A stretch of DNA of 7,209 nt, taken from Phycisphaerae bacterium. Its GTDB lineage: Bacteria > Planctomycetota > Phycisphaerae > Tepidisphaerales > Tepidisphaeraceae. Below are positions 1 to 5,096 of the stretch, piece after piece; position 1 is the first letter of the stretch; each line of letters opens with the position of its first letter. The notes under the pieces are model-generated. The model was given only the letters and a program-made list of their open reading frames with translations, was not told the DNA's origin and made no database searches. The stretch is taken from assembly GCA_014380825.1 (NCBI GenBank), contig JACMJD010000675.1, forward strand, positions 1 to 7,209, given 5' to 3'. Position numbers and translations under genes: made by a program.

Positions 1-1245
1 AATCTCGATCCGAATCATCGGGTCGAATGGATACGCGTGCTGCACCTGCTGGGCGGCATGCTCTTCGCGCTGGCCGGAATGCTCTGGCTGTGCGAGCTTC
101 CGATCCGGCGAGTCTCGTTCGTCACTGGAATGTTGCTGGTCACGCTGCATCCGGTGTTGCCGCAATGTCTCGCGTCAATCGACGGCATCGACACGCTCGC
201 CAGCAGTTCACTGCTGTGGCTCGGCGCGTGGTTTCTGTATCGATTCCGTGGCCGACCGATTCCGTCGCTGGTTCTCTCGCTGATCTGCTTCTTCGTCGGT
301 GTCGGCTTCAAGGAAAATCTCTTCGCGCTCGCGCCGCTGAGCCTCCTGATCGTCCTGTTCTTCTGGCCACGCGCACGCATGAAGCGAGATCTCGCGGTCG
401 TCGCGCTCGCGTACTTGGCTGCGGGCGTCTCGATGATCCTCATCCGCCGGCTGGTGATTCGAACCGGCCTCGAGTCCGGTTACGCGATGATCCGCTTCGG
501 TCCGCTGGCGATCCTGAAAAACGCCGCAACGTTCGCCACGGGTTTGTTGTTCTTCGGCAATTCGATCTGGGTGTTCGTGCATCAGAGCCCCGCCGTGCTC
601 GCGCTGGTCGGCGCGTGTTGCTTGATCGCGCTGTTGCTGATCGTGGGCGGACTGTGGTTGCGAATCCGTGCTGCCGATTCACGGGAAACGAAACGCTGGA
701 TCCTGTTCTTCCTGATCGGCATCGTCGCCGCATCGTTTCCGACGATTCTGCTGTACCACGTTTCGGAGATGTACGTCCCGCCGATGCTGATCCCCTTCGC
801 GATGTTGTTCGTTCTCGCGATCGACGGCTGGCTCCGCCGCGCGTCGCAACCGGTGAAAGCCGTCGTGTTCTTCCTCTGCGGCGTCGCGCTCGCGTCGTCC
901 ATCCTCACGATCCGCGACAAAGTCGCCGGCTTGGTTCGCGTGGGCGAGCGCGCGGACGTGCAGTTCAAGGCGATGCTCGCGCACATTCCCGCCGGCACGA
1001 AAGACAAGAAGATTTTACTGCTGTTCCGCCCGTCCGATCAGGCGCCGGGCGCGACGTATTCCGTCTTCATGAACGCTGATGCCAACCTGCTGGTTCACGC
1101 GGTCACACCGGAGTATTACCGGCCCGGCGACAACTTGCGGATGGATGCACGCGTGTTGGAAGATCCGCAGAACGTCGATCGAACCGGCTGGGACTACGTG
1201 ATGGTGTGGGACGCGCAAGCGGCGAAGTTCAACCTGCTGCCGTGA
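1..1245 (+). CDS. Polytopic membrane protein, GT-C (TMTC/PMT-like) glycosyltransferase fold, 5'-truncated
   Basis: The frame is open from the first base, and 414 codons are visible before the TGA at 1243-1245, so the gene begins upstream; the GTG at 37 is probably internal. About ten or eleven hydrophobic helices fill roughly the first 300 residues, followed by a soluble C-terminal region of about 110 residues with no recognised domain. Counting from the GTG, residues 38-54 (HPV...SIDGIDTLA) and the FKEN at 91-94 resemble the 'HP..., G-x-D-x-L' and 'S-K-E' signatures of bacterial TMTC-like and dolichyl-phosphate-mannose mannosyltransferase-like GT-C proteins. Such enzymes move a sugar from a polyprenyl-phosphate carrier on the outer face of the inner membrane. 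The acidic catalytic residues of the first outer loop would lie before the window, so activity cannot be judged. It is convergent with the - strand glycan cluster. It could instead be a general GT-C-fold membrane protein of unknown substrate. Confidence 0.8.
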   Translation, partial: NLDPNHRVEWIRVLHLLGGMLFALAGMLWLCELPIRRVSFVTGMLLVTLHPVLPQCLASIDGIDTLASSSLLWLGAWFLYRFRGRPIPSLVLSLICFFVGVGFKENLFALAPLSLLIVLFFWPRARMKRDLAVVALAYLAAGVSMILIRRLVIRTGLESGYAMIRFGPLAILKNAATFATGLLFFGNSIWVFVHQSPAVLALVGACCLIALLLIVGGLWLRIRAADSRETKRWILFFLIGIVAASFPTILLYHVSEMYVPPMLIPFAMLFVLAIDGWLRRASQPVKAVVFFLCGVALASSILTIRDKVAGLVRVGERADVQFKAMLAHIPAGTKDKKILLLFRPSDQAPGATYSVFMNADANLLVHAVTPEYYRPGDNLRMDARVLEDPQNVDRTGWDYVMVWDAQAAKFNLLP

Positions 1246-2200
1246 TCGGTTTTCGCACGGTGACCGGCTCGTGCCGCGTCAACAGTTGTCGAATCGTTCC
1301 GCCGTTCGGGCTCAGCAATTCGTATCCGCGCGATTTGAAGAACAACACGCCTTCGTGCGAATCCAGCCGCGAACAGGCGTCGAAATCGCTCTCCCAGAAA
1401 TGTTCGTAATCGGGCTTCAGGCTGCTGAACCGAAACGCCGTTGGCTTGGCACCGCTCAACCACCAACCGATGCGCCGCGCGACGCGAGCAGGCATCGCAG
1501 CGATCGCCTTGGCGGCAGGAAGTTTGCGCATCGGCAGCGAAAATTTCACCAGCCGCTGACGAAACGTCAGATCGCTGTACGGCCGATGAGCTAATCCGTC
1601 GCAGACGTATTGCACACAGTGCCACGCGGGTAGGAGGAACGCGACGCCGCCGGGCTTGAGCACGCGGTGGATTTCTTCGAACGCGAGGTTCGCTTTGGGA
1701 ACGTGTTCGAGCGTGTCGACCGAATAGATGAACGCAAACGTCTCGTCGAAAAACGGAAGCCGCTCCGCCGTCCCGCAAACGCGGTGATGTTTTGGATCGA
1801 CGTTGCGCCGAAGCAGCGTGAACGCGTAATCCAGCGCCGTGTAATCCTGCCCGATTCCCTGCAACGGCCCGCGACCCGAGCCAACTTCCAGCACCGGTCC
1901 CGGCGACGGCAATTTATCCAGCAGGCCATTCAGAATCGCCCGGCCATCATCGTGCGTGGCGCGCGAGTATCGCTCTTCGTATTTCGCTTCGTTATAGAAA
2001 TCGACCGCGTCGCGCTTTTGCAGCTCGACGTTGTCCCAATCCGTTTTCGCGATGCGATCGCGCTCGGCGCGATCGGGCAGCAGGATCGGAATTCCCTCGA
2101 CGACGGGATACGCTTCGCCGTGGCCGACGCCGACCCAGCGGGTTGGGTCAGAACGATCCAGCGGCTCGCGATGGATGGGGCAACAAAACTCGACCGACAT
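1229..2200 (-). CDS. Class I SAM-dependent methyltransferase with Trm112-like N-terminus
   Basis: A 323-residue protein. Residues 5-42 look like a short Trm112p-like region (CCPIHREPL, then YPVVEGIPILLP at 31-42), often found fused to or beside methyltransferases; the usual C-P-x-C is C7-P-I-H10 here. The Rossmann methyltransferase core follows: motif I VLEVGSGRG at 103-111, ALDYA at 122-126 with the acidic residue expected to hold the SAM ribose, AERLPFFDETF at 145-155, SVDTLEHV at 160-167 and HRVLKPGG at 178-185. This is the UbiE/Methyltransf_11 pattern. The substrate cannot be read from the sequence; the setting as last gene of a glycosyltransferase cluster suggests methylation of a sugar or glycan. 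The ATG at 2200 is supported by an AAAGGA ribosome-binding site that overlaps the stop of the preceding GT4 gene, 14 bp upstream. Its last 17 bp overlap the opposing + strand gene. Confidence 0.92.
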   Translation of the reverse strand: MSVEFCCPIHREPLDRSDPTRWVGVGHGEAYPVVEGIPILLPDRAERDRIAKTDWDNVELQKRDAVDFYNEAKYEERYSRATHDDGRAILNGLLDKLPSPGPVLEVGSGRGPLQGIGQDYTALDYAFTLLRRNVDPKHHRVCGTAERLPFFDETFAFIYSVDTLEHVPKANLAFEEIHRVLKPGGVAFLLPAWHCVQYVCDGLAHRPYSDLTFRQRLVKFSLPMRKLPAAKAIAAMPARVARRIGWWLSGAKPTAFRFSSLKPDYEHFWESDFDACSRLDSHEGVLFFKSRGYELLSPNGGTIRQLLTRHEPVTVRKPITAAG

Positions 2201-2210
2201 CAGCGCCGAT

Positions 2211-2216
2211 TCCTTT
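2211..2216 (-). promoter_or_regulatory. Ribosome-binding site of the methyltransferase gene
   Basis: Read on the - strand, AAAGGA lies 10 nt before the ATG at 2200 and overlaps the TAA stop (2217-2215) of the upstream GT4 gene. This settles the methyltransferase start and suggests that ribosomes ending the GT4 gene can restart here. Confidence 0.7.
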
Positions 2217-3297
2217 ACAAAGCCGTCACCTCATCGAACATCGCCAGCCAGCGCTTGGCCCAGACCGGCGCCGCGTACGCCGCCGCCAGCGCGCGACCGC
2301 GGCGGCCCATTTCCGGCAAGCGTTCGACATGCTCGTGACACCAGAGCATCGCCCGCGCGATCGCATCAGCGTCACCCGTCGCCACGCCGATGCCGTTGTA
2401 ATACGGGCGCACCAGCTCGACGGCCGAGCCGCAGGCTTCGCTGTGAATCACCGGCAAACCCGCGGCGCACGCTTCGACGATCACCAGCGGCCACGGATCG
2501 TACGCGCTGGCGAGCACGAAGGCACCGTGCTCCTGCATCACGTCCGCCGTGCGGCGCGGATCGACGAAGCCGTGATCCGTCACACCCGCCGTCGACTTCA
2601 CCTGATCCGCCATCGGTCCCATCCCGCAACAACTCAGCGGCCAGGCATCGGTGATCCGCTCGCGATATCGACGATAGCCCGCGAGCAAGACGTCGATTCC
2701 CTTGTCCGGATGATATCGCCCCATGAACAGAAACTTCCGCGGCCACGCCGGTTGCTGCGCACGTCCGTCGAACGCGCGCTGCATCGCAGCAAAATCGATT
2801 CCGTACGTTCCGCGATAGATTTTGCGTTCGGGAATCTTCAAATGCCGCATGAACTGAAATGCGCGCTCGCCGGCGACGATCACGCCGTCGAGCATGTCGA
2901 CGTATGAGCCGATTTGCAGGCGAGCCATGCGTTGTCGCCACGTGCCGCGCCAGGGCGTGTCGACGTACATGATCTTCTTCGCGCGGCTCAGCTCGGGACT
3001 TTTCGCCAGGCGGATATACGGCTCGTGCATCCAGCCGGGCACGACGACGACGTCAGGCTTAAATGAAGTTACGTGATCGCGGATCAGTTCGTAGTTTGAA
3101 ATCTCCGACCGCGACAGCAATCGAATCGGCAAGCCCGCGACGAGCTGCGGATCGAATGCGATGTTCGATCCGGCTGAGTTCGATTCCCACGCCATCAGTT
3201 GCACGTTCACATCCGTGCCGGCCGTGCGCTCGATGAGTGCACGCCAGCAGGCGGCGGCGTAACCGGAGATGTGCGACCAGCAGATCACGACGTTCAT
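2215..3297 (-). CDS. GT4-family glycosyltransferase, second copy of a tandem pair
   Basis: A 360-residue GT-B fold glycosyltransferase of family GT4, expected to transfer a sugar from a nucleotide-sugar donor at the cytoplasmic face of the membrane. The ATG at 3297 is chosen over the upstream GTG- or ATG-type starts because MNVVICWSH matches the start of the neighbouring paralog exactly, and the upstream extension lies inside the coding end of that gene. Visible landmarks: KPDVVVVPGW at 80-89 in the N-terminal domain, YRGTYGID at 161-168, FMGRYHPDKGIDVLL at 191-205 (donor-domain entry), CGMGPM at 224-229, and DPWPLVIVE at 267-275 followed by GLPVI. The last motif is the GT4 E-x7-E site, but its first Glu is Asp267. 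The start overlaps the stop of the upstream paralog as ATGA, with only a weak Shine-Dalgarno sequence, so it is probably translationally coupled. Sugar donor and acceptor are unknown. Confidence 0.93.
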   Translation of the reverse strand: MNVVICWSHISGYAAACWRALIERTAGTDVNVQLMAWESNSAGSNIAFDPQLVAGLPIRLLSRSEISNYELIRDHVTSFKPDVVVVPGWMHEPYIRLAKSPELSRAKKIMYVDTPWRGTWRQRMARLQIGSYVDMLDGVIVAGERAFQFMRHLKIPERKIYRGTYGIDFAAMQRAFDGRAQQPAWPRKFLFMGRYHPDKGIDVLLAGYRRYRERITDAWPLSCCGMGPMADQVKSTAGVTDHGFVDPRRTADVMQEHGAFVLASAYDPWPLVIVEACAAGLPVIHSEACGSAVELVRPYYNGIGVATGDADAIARAMLWCHEHVERLPEMGRRGRALAAAYAAPVWAKRWLAMFDEVTAL

Positions 3298-4391
3298 CGG
3301 TGCATCTCGACTGGTCTCGATTCGACCACGCCGGCCAGAAATTCCCGCCAGCGTGTCGCCCATTGAGGTGCGCCGTACGCCTCGGCGAGCTGCGCGCCGT
3401 TGCGACCCATGTCGCGCAGATCGGCGGCGCTGGTCTTCTCGATGCGCAGCATCGCGCGAGAGAGCGCCGCAGCATCAGCCGTTGGAACGATCAGCCCGTT
3501 ATGGTGTGGCCGAACCAGCTCGACGCACGCGCCGCACGCGGCAGTGCAAATTACCGGCAAACCTGAAGCCGCGGCTTCGGCGATTGCGACGCCCCACGGT
3601 TCGTATCGGCTTGGCATCACCGCGCATCCGGCAGACAGAAACAATTCGCGATGCTGATCGGGCGGCACGAAGCCGCGATCTTCAATCCCCGGCACGCCAG
3701 CGAACATCGACTTAAGCGGACCGATTCCACCGCAAGTCAGCGCCCATGGATCGCTCGACCTCGCGCGATACTGTTTGTACGCGTCGATCAGCATGTCGAT
3801 CGCCTTGTCCGGCACGTATCGCCCCAGATACAAGAGCCGTTTCGGCCAATCAGTCTGCGCGTCGCGCGCTTCGGCGATCGAGCGGAACAGATCGGCGTCG
3901 AATCCATACATGCCGCGGCGAATTTTCGATTCGGGGACGCCGAGCAATCGCGCGTATTGCCAGCTTCGTTCGCCGGACACGATCACGAGTGAAATCCGGC
4001 TCAAGTACGATCGCAGATAGTGCCGCACGAGCGTCCGGCGTAGCCACGGCTTGGCGGAGGTGTCCATCGCCATCACGAACTTCACGCCAGCGAGCTTGGG
4101 ATGCGACGTGAGCTGCCGATACGGCGCGTGCGACCAGCCGGCCAGCACGATCACGTCGGGCTTACGCTGCGAAATCGCGTCGGCGAGGAATTCGACATCA
4201 TTACGCTCGCGCTCATCCAGCAAACGGCAATCAATTCCCGCGGCGAGATCAGTATTAAAGTTCGCGTGCGTTTTGCCGGCGTCGTCGTGCCACGCGAAGA
4301 CGGAAAGATCCACGCTGTCCGTGTTCGCCAGCGCGCGCCAGCAAGCCGTCATGTATCCGGACAGGTGCGACCAGCAGATGACGACGTTCAT
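3294..4391 (-). CDS. GT4-family glycosyltransferase, first copy of a tandem pair
   Basis: A 365-residue GT-B fold, family GT4 glycosyltransferase. The ATG at 4391 is preferred to starts about 23 codons upstream because it gives MNVVICWSHLSGY, identical to the paralog downstream in 17 of the first 20 residues, and because GAGG at 4399-4402 stands 7 nt before it. Landmarks: KPDVIVLAGW at 77-86, MYGFD at 161-165, YLGRYVPDKAIDML at 188-201 (start of the donor-binding domain), GGIGPLKS at 221-228, and EPWGVAIAE at 264-272, the intact E-x7-E motif with Glu264 and Glu272, followed by SGLPVI. No signal peptide or clear membrane span is seen, so a cytoplasmic or membrane-peripheral enzyme is expected. 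It starts on an ATGA overlap with the acetyltransferase and ends on another with the second GT4 copy. Family assignment is firm; the sugar transferred is not known. Confidence 0.94.
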   Translation of the reverse strand: MNVVICWSHLSGYMTACWRALANTDSVDLSVFAWHDDAGKTHANFNTDLAAGIDCRLLDERERNDVEFLADAISQRKPDVIVLAGWSHAPYRQLTSHPKLAGVKFVMAMDTSAKPWLRRTLVRHYLRSYLSRISLVIVSGERSWQYARLLGVPESKIRRGMYGFDADLFRSIAEARDAQTDWPKRLLYLGRYVPDKAIDMLIDAYKQYRARSSDPWALTCGGIGPLKSMFAGVPGIEDRGFVPPDQHRELFLSAGCAVMPSRYEPWGVAIAEAAASGLPVICTAACGACVELVRPHHNGLIVPTADAAALSRAMLRIEKTSAADLRDMGRNGAQLAEAYGAPQWATRWREFLAGVVESRPVEMHR

Positions 4392-4990
4392 CGAACTGCC
4401 TCGTCTCCCAGATTGCTGGGAGAGGGAGAATATCCCGGCGGCGCCGCGCCCGGCGCCCACGTGCGCGGCTTGATCGGCTTGGCCGGGTTGCCGACGGCGA
4501 TCACGTCGGTCGGGAGATCGCCGAACACGCTCGATCGCGCGCCGACCACCGTGCGATGTCCGATCGTCACGCCCGGGCCGACGAACGCATCCGCGGCGAT
4601 CCAGCAGTCGTCACCGATCGTGATCGGCGGGCGGAGCAGCGGATAATCCGTGTGCTGCGAATCGTGCGAGCCGGCACACAAGTGCGCGTACTGGCTCAGG
4701 AAAGATCGTGAGCCGATCTTGATCGGGCCGAGCGAATACAAAATCGCGGCGTCGCCGATCGACACGTCATCGCCGATGTCCAGGTTCCACGGGATCTCGA
4801 TCTTCGCGGTGCGACGGAAGCGCACATTGTTGCCGAGCCGCGCGCCGAACAGACGCAGCAGCCACGCGCGGAAGCCATACCAGTTATGAAATGAAGGGCG
4901 GAACAGCGTGATGGTCACGATCGACCACAGCAGTCGGCGAATCTTCTCGCCGCGCGTCCAGGGGCTGATGTTGCGAACGGGAGTGGACAA
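4388..4990 (-). CDS. WcaF-like left-handed beta-helix acetyltransferase
   Basis: A 200-residue hexapeptide-repeat acyltransferase resembling WcaF (colanic acid) and related exopolysaccharide O-acetyltransferases, which move acetyl from acetyl-CoA to a sugar hydroxyl. An N-terminal segment with LFRPSFHNWYGFRAWLLRLFGA (29-50, typical of WcaF relatives) leads into beta-helix coils at about 52-157. Hallmarks are IPWNLDIGD (66-74), SLGPIKIG (86-93), AGSHD (106-110, probable catalytic His109), WIAADAFVGPGVTIG (130-144) and VGNPAKPIK (166-174). The last residues, about 183-200, lie outside the family pattern and are partly encoded by a palindrome. The only usual start codon is TTG at 4990: an in-frame TAG lies at 5005-5003, no ATG or GTG lies between, and the first internal GTG (residue 25) would cut into the conserved N-terminus. 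No clear Shine-Dalgarno sequence precedes it. The stop overlaps the ATG of the next GT4 gene. Confidence 0.92.
   Translation of the reverse strand: MSTPVRNISPWTRGEKIRRLLWSIVTITLFRPSFHNWYGFRAWLLRLFGARLGNNVRFRRTAKIEIPWNLDIGDDVSIGDAAILYSLGPIKIGSRSFLSQYAHLCAGSHDSQHTDYPLLRPPITIGDDCWIAADAFVGPGVTIGHRTVVGARSSVFGDLPTDVIAVGNPAKPIKPRTWAPGAAPPGYSPSPSNLGDEAVR
4399..4402 (-). promoter_or_regulatory. Ribosome-binding site of the first GT4 gene
   Basis: GAGG on the - strand, 7 nt before the ATG at 4391. It lies inside the last codons of the acetyltransferase gene and just beyond the foot of the palindrome at 4404-4423. It supports the ATG at 4391 as the true start. Confidence 0.5.
4404..4423 (-). repeat. 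Perfect palindrome (REP-like) within the acetyltransferase 3' end
   Basis: Arms TCTCCCAG and CTGGGAGA form an 8-bp perfect stem around a 4-nt loop. In the - strand gene it encodes residues 190-196 of the acetyltransferase, in the tail SPSPSNLGDE. The 'CCCTCTCCCAG...CTGGGAGA' form resembles short palindromic repeats dispersed in some bacterial genomes, but only one copy is present here. In the transcript the hairpin would end 12 nt before the start codon of the first GT4 gene. Confidence 0.55.
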
Positions 4991-5022
4991 GATGTGTCGT
5001 TTCTAGCGGATTTTCGTGCAGC

Positions 5023-5040
5023 CCCGCCGCTTGCGGCGGG
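5023..5040. repeat. GC-rich inverted repeat (hairpin)
   Basis: CCCGCCGC and GCGGCGGG form a perfect 8-bp stem separated by TT; in practice a 7-bp stem with a CTTG-type tetraloop. It is purely G+C in the arms and looks like a short dispersed palindromic element. There is no following T-tract. Confidence 0.6.
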
Positions 5041-5069
5041 TTACACGTCGCTTGCCGCTGGGCTACACG
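5029..5069. repeat. Imperfect tandem direct repeat of about 20 bp
   Basis: GCTTGCGGCGGGTTACACG at 5029-5047 is followed after two bases by GCTTGCCGCTGGGCTACACG at 5050-5069. The copies differ by one inserted base and a few substitutions. The first copy includes the right arm of the hairpin at 5023-5040, so hairpin and direct repeat are parts of one composite element. Confidence 0.55.
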
Positions 5070-5096
5070 AGGTCATTCGCGCCGGCGCCGCTCGAG

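Larger units (their letters stand above)
4991..5096. other. Intergenic gap between the GT2 fusion and the acetyltransferase
   Basis: This 106-bp gap is the only sizeable non-coding space between - strand genes. It holds a GC-rich hairpin (5023-5040) and an imperfect direct repeat (5029-5069). No T-run follows the hairpin on either strand, so it is not a standard intrinsic terminator, and no convincing promoter was seen for the acetyltransferase. Confidence 0.6.

Noticed and set aside
27..1079. + strand open frame of 350 codons overlapping the membrane protein
   Set aside because: It is very Arg-rich and has no family motif, whereas the alternative frame encodes clear membrane helices and GT-C-like loops.
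1667..2338. + strand open frame of 223 codons
   Set aside because: It is antisense to the methyltransferase, whose motifs are unambiguous; no domain is recognisable in this frame.
3298..3363. Longer N-terminus for the second GT4 (start at 3363), and likewise 4460 for the first GT4
   Set aside because: The extensions lie wholly within the preceding genes, are low-complexity and unrelated to each other, while both proteins become homologous exactly at MNVVICWSH.
4480..4800. High density of GATC/CGATCG within the acetyltransferase gene
   Set aside because: The motif is frequent throughout the window and is explained by codon choice (Ile-ATC, Asp-GAT, Arg-CGA) and repeated I-G-D beta-helix coils.
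5023..5040. Intrinsic terminator after the GT2 fusion
   Set aside because: The stem is strong, but no T-run follows it on the - strand, where GGCTGCACG comes next, nor on the + strand.
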